Assembly (NCBI GenBank): GCA_001247695.2
Contig: LGRX02033400.1
Coordinates: forward strand, 1 to 64,000
Reading direction: 5' to 3'
Source: Cymbomonas tetramitiformis
Taxonomy: Eukaryota > Chlorophyta > Pyramimonadophyceae > Pyramimonadales > Pyramimonadaceae
DNA length: 64,000 nucleotides
The notes under the pieces were generated by a model. The model had not been told where the DNA came from. It searched no databases and worked only from the letters and a program-made list of their open reading frames with translations. This document shows, piece by piece, positions 1-11,789 of this stretch (the stretch's first letter is position 1; each line of letters begins with the position of its first letter). The position numbers and the translations under genes are program-made.

Positions 1-1401
1 AGGGCGGGGCCAATGTGTGGGCTGCACGCAGGGGCATAGAGGGGCAGGGCCGGGACGATGTGTGGGCTGCACGCAGGGGCATGAAGCTGACGAGGCGTGG
101 CAAGGGGTGCGCGATTTCATCGAAAATGTATCTCAGCGGACCTTTCGCAAACTTGCGATGTTCATCGGGAAAAATGGAGAAGGGAAGACTGGCGCCATCA
201 ACAATCAAGAACAGCCTAAATCGGATGGCACCCGTGGTAGACCTCTTAGCTTCACCTCATGTTTGCGGGGTCCCCCTTCCCTGCCAAGCTTCAGCTCCGG
301 ACTGACGGGGCAGGTGGGCTGATCCATTTCAGTAGGTGGCGAAGATGCGGAAGCGGTGAAACCACATCTGGAGGCGTTACAATCCATGGGGGCAAGTGTG
401 AGTAGCACGAACCAAGTGGGAGGCTTCCACCTCAATTGTACTTTGTATTGTAGTGTTCACAATTTTGCCTTATTATGGCACTCGGCACTTGACACAGCAT
501 TGACAGCGGAGAGTCCCGGAGTTCAGCATCCTCAAAATTTCCTGTCGCTCATCTCAAGTCTTAAGCCTTCGCGCCTCCGTCGAGCGGAAACGGACTCTTA
601 GGGTGGGACGGAGGATGATTCCGCTGTGCAGCAGGTGGCGGAAGGAAGCGCATCAGCGACAGGCGTTTTTATATGTGGATACCTTTCGGAGGACGAGGCG
701 CGGCGCGGGCAGCGAAGCGGTGGTCTGCTCCGTGCCGGTACAAGCAGTGCATCCGCCTTTGTAGCAGCATGTTTTCAATTCACTCGCAGGCGAGATCTTG
801 CTTGCTTCGTCGGTATGCCTGATTCACACCAGGGTCGGATTGCGGATCTCCTCTATTAAATCCTTGGCTCTGCTGGCACCAAGTCATATGCCATGGGCCG
901 ATTTCCTAGTCGGCTCCCTCATCATGGTCAGCCGTGTCACGCAATCGCGGAAAAACAATCAGTTATTTGGACAGTGAGCATGCATGTTGGTAGTGGACCT
1001 GGGCGGTATGAGCGGCCGCCTATCAGGTTGTTTGGCATCTCTTAGAGTGGGCTGCCTCGGCCTCCCTGCGGAGCGTGAGCCGCAAACGCTGTGGGGTTTG
1101 TGTGATGATGTATTGGGAGAATGCCGAGGGCCACACATTTGTCTGGCGAATGGATTCTTTTGTGACCTGACAATACCCTTTGACAACAGGTTCCAGGGCA
1201 GGCGGCACAGGGACTAATTATGCTGCAATCACGGTGGGTGCATCCCTGGCTTTCATTGCTTCTCCGCCGCACTCGCCTGATTATTTCCGTCGTTTCAGCC
1301 ACGTTCCATGCACCCACAAACCGGTTTGTCCAAATCGATTGCCACGCAGTCTGCCTGTCCAAGTGAGGGTGCACGGGAGGGTGTGTCTTGGGCGGGTGCA
1401 G
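1..1401. other. No supported gene; upstream of the GTPase gene
   Basis: No reading frame here looks like a real protein, although upstream exons of the gene that becomes recognisable at 1402 could be hidden in it. A 22-bp stretch beginning tgtgggctgcacgc occurs twice, near 14 and 60, so the first bases belong to a short tandem duplication. Confidence 0.4.
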
Positions 1402-2040
1402 GTGATGCCTGCGCATGCCTTCAATCACATCGCCGTGCGCCTCGCATCCGAGGAGGAGATCCAGCAGGAGTGCCAGGACCAGATCGCGTTGCTGAGGAAT
1501 GCCCCGGCTGACGATCCGGACATCGACGACAACATCGACGACACCGAGCGGGTGCAAGCAGCCGAAGATTTTCTATGCGCGGCCACCGGCCAAACGATCG
1601 ATGATATTCGCAGCAAACTGGAGGAGTGGGACAGTGACACGGTTCAAGCAGCTGGAAGCGAGATCAAGGTCCCGGTGAAGCTGGAGAGAGTGCACGCAGA
1701 GCTGGCACAGCAGCTCGCTACTGAGGTACTGAACGTAGTTGACGGCCTGGCCGAGGAGCTGAGGGCAGGGAAGGTGCGCCGGCTTGTGCTGGCTGGTCCT
1801 GTGGAATACTTGCGCAACAGCCTACAGGGCATCCTGCAGTGCAACCATAAAAATAAGGGGCTGGCTCTGAGCAAAGACACCGACGCAGTGACAGTGTACT
1901 CGGTGGGATGGCGGCACGAGTTCGTCTCCTGGGTGGACACGCCTGGGTGCGATGATGGCGACACTGTCAACGAAGACGTTACGGTCAAAGTCATCGAGGA
2001 TGTCGACTGTGTCGTAATGCTCACGTCGCGAGATCTCCAG
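1402..2040 (+). CDS. SLIP-GC/dynamin-like GTPase, exon with G domain
   Basis: First recognisable exon of a large P-loop GTPase-like gene continuing in four further exons to 5563. It starts after a tgcag acceptor (frame GTG ATG CCT) and ends at CTCCAG|GTGACG. The N-terminal half is acidic and helical (EEEIQQEC, DDNIDDTERV). A beta strand VRRLVLAG follows, where a P-loop is expected; the usual GxxxxGKS/T is replaced by GPVEYLRNS, so the Lys is missing. A G3-like box WVDTPGCDD is intact, followed by CVVMLTSRD, like the strand before the G4 region. Dynamin-superfamily nuclear GTPases (SLIP-GC/NUGGC type) share this layout. I infer a GTPase-fold protein, possibly unable to bind nucleotide normally. 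The true start codon is not identified and earlier exons may exist. Confidence 0.5.
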
Positions 2041-2332
2041 GTGACGGCAGCAGTCGCATGATGGACGGTGGAGATTGGATCGCAATCTGCATCAGGCACC
2101 CATGCTATCACTTGCTTAAATCTCAACTCTATTTCCGTGCTTGTGCTCCAGCAGCTCGTACACAAGTATTGATGGTGAAGGCTGTGATCCACATGTGCAC
2201 CACACGCACTGAATTTGGCATCTGCCGGATTCGACTACCCACGTCTCCACTCCATAATCAGCTGCTCGATGTTACAGACGCGGTCAGTGGGCTATGGACT
2301 CTGAAGGGTGATGCAACGCTGTCGCGCAACAG

Positions 2333-2524
2333 GGCTGCAAAAGTCTGCAACGCCATTACCTCCTGAAAGAGAACGATGGGAAGGGGATCCTCAAACGACT
2401 ACTGCGTGCTGAGGTTGAAAGATTACAAGATGACGCCCAGCCCTTCCACTTTATGTACGTCATCAATGCGGAGAAGGACCTTGCGGGGAAAGAAGGCTCA
2501 GCCGATCCCGAAGGCCGATTCCAG
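2333..2524 (+). CDS. GTPase gene, exon 2
   Basis: The acceptor CGCAACAG and donor TTCCAG|GTGCGT enclose 64 codons in phase 0 at both ends, matching the phase-0 end of the previous exon. The exon encodes a helix (LLKENDGKGILKRLLRAE) and then a hydrophobic strand FHFMYVINAEKD, the position of the G4 (N/T)KxD motif in dynamin-like GTPases; here it reads NAEKD. It has no start codon of its own and is recognised only from the frame and splice sites. Confidence 0.5.
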
Positions 2525-2899
2525 GTGCGTGCTCGTGCACATTAGGCGGCGCAGTGCGCACCACCATAGAGCTTGTAATAATTGATTGCTTGATTGACTT
2601 CTTCAAATCGTCCAATGACGCTCCCGTGCATCGAGCATTCGATCAAATCTTTGATCCTGGGGCTCCAGTACATCAAGCCTTCGATCACATCTTTGATCCT
2701 GGGGCTCCGACATAGGGGTACCGTAGGGATGCTGTGCACATAGAGTGTACCTCGGTCAGTCCTGGGTCTTTTGGAGACGGGGCTTTGCCACTTTCCGGGG
2801 GGGAGGAATCCGAAATAAATCTTGGTACGTTGAGGATTGCGTATCGATCCGACGTGCTTGCTGTCTGTACTGACCGCGGATCCTCATCCGTGTGCACAG

Positions 2900-3229
2900 A
2901 TCCTGCAGGATCCAGAAGTATCCAGAGACTTTGCAGAGGCGAAAGCAAGGACCCAGAAAGAGCTGTTTAGGCTACTGGTGTATGAGAACAGGAAAGAAGG
3001 GATGAATCTGCCAGAAGAGAAGTTGCAAGAGATTGCTGACCGTATTCCAGTGATAGTCATCTATGGGGATACACACCGCAGTCTGATGGAGTTAAAGAGA
3101 TGGGTCTCGCACAGAGACCTGGCCCTCACCGGTATGCCGGCCCTCCGAGATGCCATCGAGCAGACTGTGTATCCCGCATTCCTCGCAGCAGAGAAAACCC
3201 TCCGGAAGAGCCTCCGAGCTGCTCGCAAG
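2900..3229 (+). CDS. GTPase gene, exon 3
   Basis: Begins after GTGTGCACAG and ends at CGCAAG|GTGACC; 110 codons, again phase 0. It encodes a long amphipathic helix, then DRIPVIVIYGDTHRSLMELK and TGMPALRDAIE. In SLIP-GC-like proteins the corresponding segment has a strand of the form PVFxVSSxDY followed by a T(G/E)IPxL motif, which supports the family call. A longer reading into the intron is possible (a second GT lies at 3276), but only the 3229 donor keeps phase 0 with the next exon. Confidence 0.5.
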
Positions 3230-3689
3230 GTGACCCCTTCGCCTCCCAGCGGCAGCAACAACTTGCATTTTTTAGGTGAGATGCAGAAGTCATTCGGCTC
3301 ACACCCGTGCGCGTTACTGAGAATGCTGAGCAAAGGTGAATGTGTTCATTCTGATTATAAATCGGCATCCACGGCTTTGACTCCACTTCCCGAAGGGTCT
3401 TCTGACTCAGATCTTGACGAATGAATGATAAGCTGGATGACTATCGAGCTGCTCGCTGGGGTAATAGAAAAAATCTACAAACCCTGTGCTGCACCTATCA
3501 CGGCCTTCACATACAACGTGGCTGGTATGTGTTTGAGAGTCAACCACTCACCGTGAACATCAATAGGCTGCACGGTACATGTTATAACACAGAGCGGGTT
3601 CACGTGTCGAAGTCGTATCGCAGACGGACTCTCGCGTGCTCACTGCTTCGGTCTAACGGCAACTGACTGCATCGGGCGTGCTGTGTTCG

Positions 3690-4229
3690 AAGCAGCCGCG
3701 CGCCGGCAACAACCCGGAGGGCCCCCCTGCTTCGGCCGCCTCCGGTTCCACGCTTTCCAGGCTTGCGAAGTGCGACCCGGCAGAGCTCAAAGCTGAAATC
3801 GACACGATGGTGAAGCACACTAGAGGCCGCAGAGATGATATCATGTCAAAGGTGCAAGAAGGGTGTAATAGAGCCATCAACTTTTGGCTGCAGAACAGTC
3901 TGAGGCCACGGATAAACGAGTGCCTGCAGAAGCAGGACGCGTATTACGCGAAGAATGAACATTCCTTCAGCACTAAACTCAAAACCGCGAGGGCCGTGCA
4001 GACGAATCATCGTCTCACAAAGGGCATCATCAGCAAGGGCCCTTACGTTGCTCCGCAGCCCGTCCGTACCGGTGGAACCGTCATCGAGGGGAGGCAACAG
4101 CGAGGGAAACAAAAGAAAATCACAAAACGTAAATTGCATGACTTTGTTTGCCCAGAGCACGAGCTCGCAGATGGGGCGCGGATTAAATTCACGGAGATGC
4201 CCCCCTCAGAGGAGACTGCGGCGTTCAAG
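3690..4229 (+). CDS. GTPase gene, exon 4
   Basis: Frame opens after TTCGAAG or AGCAG and reads to TTCAAG|GTGGGC (phase 0). It encodes helical sequence (LAKCDPAELKAEIDTMVKHT) with a basic stretch KQKKITKRK near the end. No domain is recognised by itself; membership in the upstream gene rests on frame continuity, strand and the repeated phase-0 pattern. Confidence 0.4.
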
Positions 4230-4770
4230 GTGGGCCTGCCCACCTACCTGCGAGCTGATCCGTACAGGAAAACGCATGCATCCTCTGCACGGATGCTAGA
4301 ACGCCTCAAACATCATCTCAATCAGCTTTTCCTGTTCTCCTGCATCAGATGTGCTCGGGCTTGAGCTGACAGTGAGGGAATCGTGCATTGAAGTACTGGG
4401 ATGGACAGAAACTGTGAAGGGGGCGGGGTCTGGCTGAATGACAAATTTGAAAGCTGGATGCTGCTGGGAGAAGTAATGGGTGGGTACAGAGATGCAAGAA
4501 AGGGAGCGCCGCGACGAGTGCACGTGGTCCGATGTGTGCGGCATGGGTGTAGTTTAGGACGTGTTTCGAAATAACCAATTTGCGCACATGTTGGACAACT
4601 TCACACTTTCTTATAATAACAATTACCCACTCAACAAGCAATGTCAGACATTCAACCAATGAGAGCGCTGAGCTGTAGTCACGCCATTTGAGCATTTGCT
4701 CACGACCCACCACGCTTACGGAGGTTCCAGCAGGGCCCACATTTGCACACGGCAGTAACCAAGACCCCTC

Positions 4771-4840
4771 GCATGACCTCGCATGACCTCGCATGACCTC
4801 GCATGACCTCGCATGACCTCGCATGACCTCGCATGACCTA
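4771..4840. repeat. 10-bp tandem repeat, 7 copies
   Basis: Seven uninterrupted copies of GCATGACCTC (the last ends CCTA), lying in the intron between GTPase exons 4 and 5. The 10-bp period is not a multiple of three, in keeping with non-coding sequence. Confidence 0.95.
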
Positions 4841-5020
4841 ACAAGGCTGATGCTGTTGCCCATGTAGAAGCCATGTCGAAGCGGGGGAGTGCTGTGCTGA
4901 GATTCTCGCTCCCTCCGCGCATCCGCACTCGGGCGATGCAGTGCCAGGCTCTTGCATGCCCGCCCTTCACGGAGATGGAATCTGGTCTTGACGCAGCCTG
5001 TGTGATGGGATGGAATGCAG

Positions 5021-5563
5021 GCATCGCTCGAGAGCAACTTGCTGACAGACTTTGTGCAGCCAATGGAGCGCTTGGTGCAGGAGTTCAGAGACCACCTGTG
5101 CGAAGGCCGGGATCCTGGGAGTAGTAACATACCACACTGGGAGAGTTATTTCGATGGAAAGCGGAGGAAGTCGATCGAGAGTGAGTTGAAGCAAATGGTG
5201 GCCTCCTTCCTATCCGTCCAGCCTGCAAAGCAAACTTTTGGCACCGTCTTCAGAAAATTTCTGCACCAGGCGATGTGGGAGAGCATCGATGAGCACATCT
5301 GCGAGCCCGCCCTGCACCCTCCGCAGTGTCCTGAGAGCGACGCCGCTCACCTGCGCTACATGAAAGGATGCATCAAGGACGGGCTGCAGCCGGCCGCCGA
5401 AGGGGCCATGGAGAAGGCTGAGGAGGCGCTCCGCACGTTCTGTAGGGAGAGGAGGAGGATGCTGGATTTGGCAATGGAAGCCATGCTGTATAAAGCGGTC
5501 AATGGATTCATCACTTTTGTGCGCCATGCACGGAAGGGCAAGGGCAAAATGGGCGGAAGGTGA
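5021..5563 (+). CDS. GTPase gene, terminal exon
   Basis: Starts after GGAATGCAG in phase 0 and ends at a TGA at 5561-5563. It encodes about 180 residues, mostly helical: LLTDFVQPMERLVQEFRDHL, then a Trp-containing turn, KSIESELKQMVASFL and a basic tail RKGKGKMGGR. C-terminal helical stalks of this sort are typical of dynamin-superfamily GTPases. No membrane segment is visible. Confidence 0.5.
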   Translation, partial: ASLESNLLTDFVQPMERLVQEFRDHLCEGRDPGSSNIPHWESYFDGKRRKSIESELKQMVASFLSVQPAKQTFGTVFRKFLHQAMWESIDEHICEPALHPPQCPESDAAHLRYMKGCIKDGLQPAAEGAMEKAEEALRTFCRERRRMLDLAMEAMLYKAVNGFITFVRHARKGKGKMGGR

Positions 5564-6294
5564 TCCCACTCGTTCGAGAGCTCCCCAACGCAACGTTCGA
5601 TGCTTGCGCTGTGTCTCCTTGTCGATCTATCAGTTACTAGTCCAGCATGCTCCTCTCCTGCGCCTACTACCGCCAGCCCGCATATTTTTAAAAAGGGCAA
5701 GAACGTCCGTCTTGCCTTCATGCGAGAATGACTTCGATTTGTGAGAGCGGCGTGGGTTTCCTCCATTCACGCTGGCTCCTCGTTCATTTCCTTGCCGCGC
5801 CAGTGACTGCAACATAGTAAATCCACACGCTCCTGCCGCATGCATGCGTCGTGCAGCCAGTTAGGATCTCCGAAGCAAGTTGGCAGCTGCAATATTCGGA
5901 AATTGGTGTACAGCTACGCGCCCACCAGCTTCCAAAATTCCAACAAACCTCGGCCACCAACCTTCAGCATGTCTGCATGGTCGCTCTCATACAAGACGCA
6001 GGCAACAGGGCTTCTTGCAAACCGCTCAGAGTGTCTTGGCCGCCCTGGGGTCAGCTACTGCCAGATCACGATGTCGCGATGCTGGTCAGGATGCTGGAGA
6101 ATCGTGCTGACATGGTGTATAGCTGCAGCGGGAATGCTCATAGATGGTAGCTCGGCTTTGCGTGGCTCGTGGCATGGTAATGGCACGGCTTTAATCACCA
6201 TACAAACGGTTCAGAGGACTGATCAGGGTGAGCACTGGGACCAAGGGGCTAGAAAGGGAAGATCAGTCTGCCGCGATGCAGTGCCGAGCCGGGG
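5564..6294. other. No supported gene
   Basis: Intergenic or intronic sequence between the GTPase gene and the minisatellite. Short open frames on both strands have no coding character I can recognise. Confidence 0.4.
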
Positions 6295-6995
6295 CTGAGT
6301 TCGGGGGGGGGTGCACGGATGACACCCTAGCCGGGGCTGAGTTCGGGGTGCATGGATGACCCGAGCCGGGGCTGAGTTCGGGGTGCATGGATGACCCGAG
6401 CCGGGGCTGAGTCTGGGGTGCATGGATGACCCGAGCCGGGGCTGAGTAATGGGGGTGTGTATGGATGACCCGAGCCGGGCTGAGTTGGGGGGTGCATGGA
6501 TGACCCGAGCCGGGGCTGAGTTCTGGGGGTGCACGGATGGACCCGGGAAGCCGGGCTGAGTCTGGGCATTAGCCGACCCGAGCCGGGGCTGAGTTCTGGG
6601 GTGCATGGATGAGCCCGGCAGGGGCTGAGTTCGGGGTATGACACCCGAGCCGGGGCTGGAGTTCGGGGTGCACGGATGACCCAGCCAGCTGAGTTCGGGG
6701 GTGCACGGATGACCTGCCGGGGCTGAGTCTGGGGTGCACGGATGACCTGAGCCGGGCTGAGTTTCCGGGGTGCATGGATGACCCGAGCTGGGGCTGAGTT
6801 CGTGGGTGTATGGATCACCCGAGCCGGGCTGAGTTCGGGGTGTATGGATGACCCGAGCCGGGCTCAGTATGGGGGGTGCATGGATGACCCGAGCCGGGGC
6901 TGAGTTCGGGGGGTGCATGGGATGACTGAGCCGGGGCTGAGTTCGGGGTGCATGGATGACCCGAGCCGGGGCTGAGTTCGGGGGGGGGGTGCACG
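6295..6995. repeat. ~35-bp GC-rich minisatellite, about 20 units
   Basis: Degenerate tandem units built on gccggggctgagttcggg followed by tgcatggatgacccga. Unit lengths vary by a few bases, so reading frames shift from unit to unit. Long open frames on the minus strand (PARVIHAPRTQP-like) are a by-product of the repeat. It ends right before an exon acceptor at about 7009, so it is probably intronic. Confidence 0.9.
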
Positions 6996-7009
6996 GATGG
7001 CCCGAGCAG

Positions 7010-7082
7010 CTCTCATCAAGACACTGCTGAGCAGGTCGAGCAGCAGATTAAGTTATGCAACTACGTGCTGGAGCAATTGCAG
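7010..7082 (+). CDS. Probable short exon of the MORN-protein gene
   Basis: Between CCGAGCAG and the donor TTGCAG|GTACGG lies an open stretch encoding SHQDTAEQVEQQIKLCNYV, a coiled-coil-like helix rich in Gln and Glu. It ends in phase 0, compatible with the phase-0 start of the exon at 7883. It is too short to prove alone; the clean donor and amino-acid character are the evidence. Confidence 0.35.
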
Positions 7083-7331
7083 GTACGGCGGAGGAGTATG
7101 CTCTCACCACACGTAAACCCGAATCCATGTCCATATTTAACACACCACACAATTGCAACTTGGATCCGGAAGGCGTTATCAAGCGGCATGGTTCCAAACT
7201 CCCGGGTGCTACGGCGCATACGCTATTTTTCCGGGCTACTGCCCATCCTGCTTGCTCCTTTCTCGCACTAGGCAGCCGCACACTGCGCTGCTCAGTAACC
7301 TGGCTTTTGTGTGCCAGATCTCCATCAACGC

Positions 7332-7445
7332 TGCTCTCGGAGCCCTCCTGCGGGGAGCACATCCCACAGCCCACCAGGCGCAATGCTGCCCTAGGAGCCC
7401 TGCTGCGGGGAGCACATTCCACAGCCCACCAGGCGCAATGCTGCC
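7332..7445. repeat. 57-bp direct repeat, two copies
   Basis: Two adjacent near-identical copies ending with cccaccaggcgcaatgctgcc. They probably lie in an intron of the MORN-protein gene. Confidence 0.8.
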
Positions 7446-7882
7446 ATGAGGTCCATCTCTATACGTTTACTCTCCGCAATCAGGCATAGACTTTATGCTG
7501 ATGCGTTCCAACTACAACACACAAACAGGTCATTGGGGGCTCATCGCAGGGTCAGGCTAAAGGGCTGTACAAACCCCACATTTTGGAGGAGTGCGGTTCC
7601 CCTATTTGCTGTTCGCTCGGTAGTCCTATTCGGGTCTCGACTTCTGCAGGACTTCTTCTAGAACCTATAAAAGCCAAACCAATTGAGCAATGGTGGAGGC
7701 GATAGCTGAGGAAAGGGTGCAGTTGGTGCTGTTGTATGCGCCGGCTTCGAATTGAAGTGTCAGGGTTGTGAACGATCAGCCCCATTTCCCTCTATATTAC
7801 ACTATATTGCAAACACTGAGCTTGTAACTGTCCGAACAGGACAGTCGAACTCTTAAATGGATTGGGCGCGCCGTGCTGCTAG

Positions 7883-8138
7883 GGCTGCGGCGATCATGCC
7901 GATGATGCCGACGATGACGATGCTGCCGACGATGCCGATGATGCCGACGATGACAGTGCTGCCGACGATGACGGTGCTGGTGTCGATGGCGATGACTCGC
8001 TCGACCGCCCCAGCGCATCCCCGCCTTCCGAGGTCCAAAGTCTCGGCACAGCCTCGCTCCACGCACACCCTCAGAGATTGGACCCGGATGCAGAACGCGG
8101 AGGCCCGCCTGCGCCCCCTGAGGCTGCGGTCTCTCCGG
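7883..8138 (+). CDS. Acidic exon of the MORN-protein gene
   Basis: After the acceptor TGCTGCTAG, one frame encodes a very acidic repeat (DHADDADDDDAADDADD) and then a Pro/Ser-rich linker (RPSASPPSEV). It ends CTCTCCGG|GTGAGA in phase 1, exactly the phase needed by the next exon at 8520. The same DNA read in another frame gives a Met/Pro/Thr repeat, which I regard as a shadow. The exon has no Met and is seen only from frame and splice sites. Confidence 0.45.
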
Positions 8139-8519
8139 GTGAGATCTCCTCCACCGCCCTTGGAGGAGGGCTGCAGTGATGTCCCATGTGTCTTCACTTC
8201 GCACAGTGCGTCGCTGGTGCGTTTCATTAGTACGCATTCAACCGATAAAACGATTTGCTGTGAGGAGTTCATCCGGTCTGGCGTGACAAATGTTTCGAGC
8301 ACACCCGTACCTTAACCCCGAGGTCTGCATTTCACCTCGGTCGTTTCTCACGGCCGCACGGATGTCGTCCCGCGCGCATCGCAAAAGTCCCTGCAGACCC
8401 ATGCCACGTCCTCCTCAGCACTCACGAGCCCTCCTCGTGGACAGCACAGGCGGCACCATCCCGAGAGGCCGGTTGCCCCCCAAATGCTGACGAGCTAGTG
8501 GCTCGTTGTGCACTTACAG

Positions 8520-9544
8520 GGCAGTGTTTGAAGCAAGGGCTCCGCGAGTTGGAGTGGGAGGGCTATGCTCTTCTGGAGAAGATGTATGAAGCCAGCTTGC
8601 GGCACGCCGGTCCCGAGGAAGATGCGGTGCAGGAGCACATATTGGTGCACGAGGCCTCTTGTTTCCCCAAAGACATAGACAGCCGAGAGGGTGTACAAGC
8701 TGAGAGCGACTACTCGGGCGAGGTCAAGCTGCAGAACGGGCGGTACGTCCGACACGGCTTTGGGGTGTTCGAAAAATTCGAATGGAGAATCGAGAATGGA
8801 GAAGAAATCCAGCGATATCCAGCGAAATCCATCTATGCGTACATCGGCCAGTTCGAGGATGGCAAAGAGCACGGCCATGGGGTGACCTTGTACATGAAGG
8901 ATGCCCGTGGCACGCCTGCATCGATCACCATCGGGGAAGGCTTTGGGAAGAGGAGAGGAGCTGGAGACCTCTGCCTGTGGCTGATTGGCGACTATGCCAT
9001 CGAGGAGCGTGAGGACGCACCCCAGAAAGGGGTGGAGAGCCTACTATACTGGGACGAGCAGGACAAGGAGCTTTACCTTCCGGTGCGGCGCTGCCAGGCC
9101 AAGCTCAAGAAGTTTTATGCCAGCGATGGTTTGAAAGTGCACACCGAGTTTGAAGACAGGCGTAGAAGCGACGAGGAGTGGGCGAAGGCCGGGACGGCGG
9201 TGGTAAAGGCCATTTCAGCGGCACGCGTCGCCAATCAGAAGAGGAAGGAGGCCTCCGTCGATGGTCTAAAGGGAATATCCGTTTATGAGGATTGTGCCTT
9301 CTACCCTGGGAGCCATGTGCGCATTGTGAACCATCGAGAACTTAGCGGAGAATGCGCGACTGTAAAGAGTGCGCGCGAGTGGGAAGCTGAGGTGCTTGTG
9401 GAGTCCTCCGGGAAAATAGTTGCATTACCAACAGGGTTCTTCGAGAGCACAGAAGTGCTCGGACTGCATAGTGCTGCCGGAAAGTGCTACCGAAAGTGCA
9501 CGTGCCCTGACTCAGGTATACCTCTCAGACAGCATTCCTGTTGA
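8520..9544 (+). CDS. MORN-repeat protein, terminal exon
   Basis: About 341 residues after the acceptor TGCACTTACAG. Two MORN-type motifs are visible: YSGEVKLQNGRYVRHGFGVF around residues 65-85 and YIGQFEDGKEHGHGVTLYM around 107-125. MORN repeats commonly mediate lipid or membrane contact or scaffold protein complexes. A later segment, CAFYPGSHVRIVNHRELSGE, resembles the start of small SH3/KOW-like barrels that often follow in algal proteins. The C-terminus is Cys-rich (CYRKCTCPD) and ends with TGA at 9542. Enzymatic activity is not apparent. The gene lies about 3 kb downstream of the GTPase gene on the same strand; they could also be neighbouring parts of one annotation. Confidence 0.6.
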
Positions 9545-11160
9545 GTGCCTAGGATGTGCTTGATGACCTATCTATTTTGTCTGGCGTGGTGGGTGGTCAA
9601 TGCATCCTCGCGGGTGCATGCTTCGATGGATCAGCAATTGGACGGCTGCGGTGTGGGTATTGCAGGCTCGCAGGACCACCACGGAGACGGAGGCGCAGAT
9701 GCTTCGGTCGGATGCACCACGCATCGAGTACGATCTTTTATGAGTGATAGGAAGACTTTGGTGGATGCTGGATGGACAGTGCAAACTTTGAAAGGTGTTG
9801 GGCTCCCCTGTTGCTATCACTTCACATTGGTCGCTCCCTCCTCATCCGCAGCTCGCCCTCAGCGATCAGCGGCGGTGTAGAAGTGGTGGTTTTAACGTCT
9901 GTTCCCTGCACCTGGTCGTCACTGCACCTTTATTGTTGGTTTCTTCGACTTGAGCTGGCTGTCTGGATATAGGACCCGGTATTTGTGTGGGCCTGTATGT
10001 GGCTGCACCATGTACCCACGCCGGGGATCAAAGGATTCAGCACACACTTCGGGACACTCATCCGGATTCTCCGGAGCTCACTAGTGAAGAATGGGATCCC
10101 TCAGTGTGTGTATCTATGTGTGTGAATGTGTTTGCACTTTTTATTGGTGACAGTAATGTTTTAGTAGTGAAGGTTAGTATTACAGAATTGAGGACGAGTC
10201 GCGATATCAAGAATGGATCAAGAGGCAATTTCGAAGAGCCAGCCATGATCGACGCTGAAAGATGCCCTCGCTGAAATGTCATCGCCAGTGGCCCAATGGG
10301 AACTCTTCAACACTGTTTTGCGCACAAACGTATACCTTGCTACGGGGTTTCCCATGCATGTGGTTGCATAGACCAAAGAGATGTTGGGGCTTGCATTGGT
10401 GCCTGTTGTCTTCCATAAGCGGTATGGAAGCCTGTTTAACAGCACTAGGTGTCTGATGTTGCCCTTTCAGCCTATGAATCTGGAAACGGAAACCATTATT
10501 CGTACACATCACCCGACGGCACTAAGTTCACAAACAGGAGGTGTGTTGCTTTGATTTTGTCCTTACCTTGATGCCTACCCTCGATGCCCATACCTTGGCA
10601 GGGTATTGCTTGACCGAGTCGCCTTATCGAGGCACCGCCTCTTCCCCTGTTCTGGCGTTTCCCCGCTCGTAATTATGCATACGAACGGTAGGACCGCTTG
10701 ATCTTTGTTCAACCGTAGGTTGTGTGGGGACTTTTGTGCGGAGTTTTGTGCGGAGTTTTGTGGGGAGCGGGCAGAAGCTACCGTAGTGTCTTGCAGGAGA
10801 AAACTTCAGCAGAGCATGCGGTGTGCGGTAGGCTGTTAGAAGGCAAGACCGTATAATGACAAGTGTTTAGCTTTAAGTCTGTCGCGATGATTTTACTTGA
10901 GTCAGTGTGTCATGCACGGCCATGTATCCATTGCCACGTGAGGCGAATGGGTCAACCACACGAGCAAACAATGTTTATAGGGAAAGGGTGAGCATGGATC
11001 GTGGTGTAGGTCTGAAAGCTACCTGCCTGCGTCATCGACTCCTTTGATAACCTTCGTGATTTACACTGACGATGCGCAAAGCAAAGCACAGCTTTCCGCA
11101 CAGGAGCAGAATAATGGGATTCATGTGTGGGTGGGAGTCGCAGGGGGGCCATGGACCATC
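9545..11160. other. No supported gene
   Basis: About 1.6 kb with only short open frames and no recognisable protein, RNA gene or strong repeat. Several tgtgggg/ttttgtg runs near 10740 are simple repeats. Confidence 0.4.
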
Positions 11161-11161
11161 A

Positions 11162-11470
11162 TACGGCCAACGCCAGCCAACTCCAGCCAACGCCAGCCAA
11201 CCAGCCAGCCAACTCCAGCCCAGCCAACGCCAGCCAGCGCCAGCTAACGCCAGCCAACGCCAGCCAACTCCAGCCACGCCAGCCAACGCCAGCCAACTCC
11301 AGCCAACCCCCCAGCTAACTCCAGCCAACGCCACCCAACGCCAGCCAACGCCACCCAACTCCAGCCAACGCCACCCGCCACCCAACTCCAGCCAACGCCA
11401 CCCAACTCCAGCCAACTCCAGCCAACTCCAGCCAACGCCACCCAACGCCACCCAACGCCAGCCAAGCAGC
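11162..11470. repeat. ~10-bp minisatellite (CAGCCAACNC)
   Basis: About 30 imperfect copies of cagccaacgc or cagccaactc, with cacccaac variants. The minus strand reads as a Trp/Gly/Val-rich frame and the plus strand as Gln/Pro/Ala/Asn-rich frames; neither has protein character beyond the repeat. Confidence 0.9.
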
Positions 11471-11499
11471 AGCCCCATGCAGGCCTTTAGCACCACCAG

Positions 11500-11789
11500 G
11501 GACAGGCTGCGACGGGAGGGGGCGTCCGCCCGGTGGGTCGCAAGGCGGGCCTCCTCCTCCGTCTGGCAGCGCACTCGTCCTGCCAGCGCCCGGCTATGAC
11601 AGGAGGAGGAGGCATGTTTGGGGATCCACCACGTCCCAACCTTTGGAGTTGGCCGTGACTGAGTGCGATTCACCAGCATGTTTGGTTGAGGATAAAGATG
11701 ATGATGACGGCTGCAAGAAGCGTAAACGGCGCGACTCCGATGCCATTATTGCTGAATGGGATGCCGTCAGCAAGGCCGACTTTGACTAG
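11500..11789 (+). CDS. Terminal exon with acidic/basic nuclear-type tail
   Basis: An open frame that runs out of the repeat region and ends at TAG 11787-11789. Its last part reads TECDSPACLVEDKDDDDG followed by CKKRKRRDSD and EWDAVSKADFD. The acidic run next to KKRKRR is a classic nuclear-localisation pattern. There is no Met in this part and no obvious acceptor, so the 5' border is uncertain. I do not recognise the protein. Confidence 0.35.

Noticed and set aside
6223..6918. Long minus-strand frame rich in His-Ala-Pro-Arg
   Set aside because: It only translates the 35-bp minisatellite; unit lengths vary and all frames show similar low-complexity products.
7857..8315. Frame with Met-Pro-Thr repeats
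   Set aside because: The other frame gives an acidic linker with consistent splice phases to the MORN exon, so this one is a shadow.
11032..11679. Minus-strand frame of Trp/Gly/Val repeats
   Set aside because: Product of the 10-bp cagccaacgc repeat; no sequence outside the repeat has coding character in that frame.
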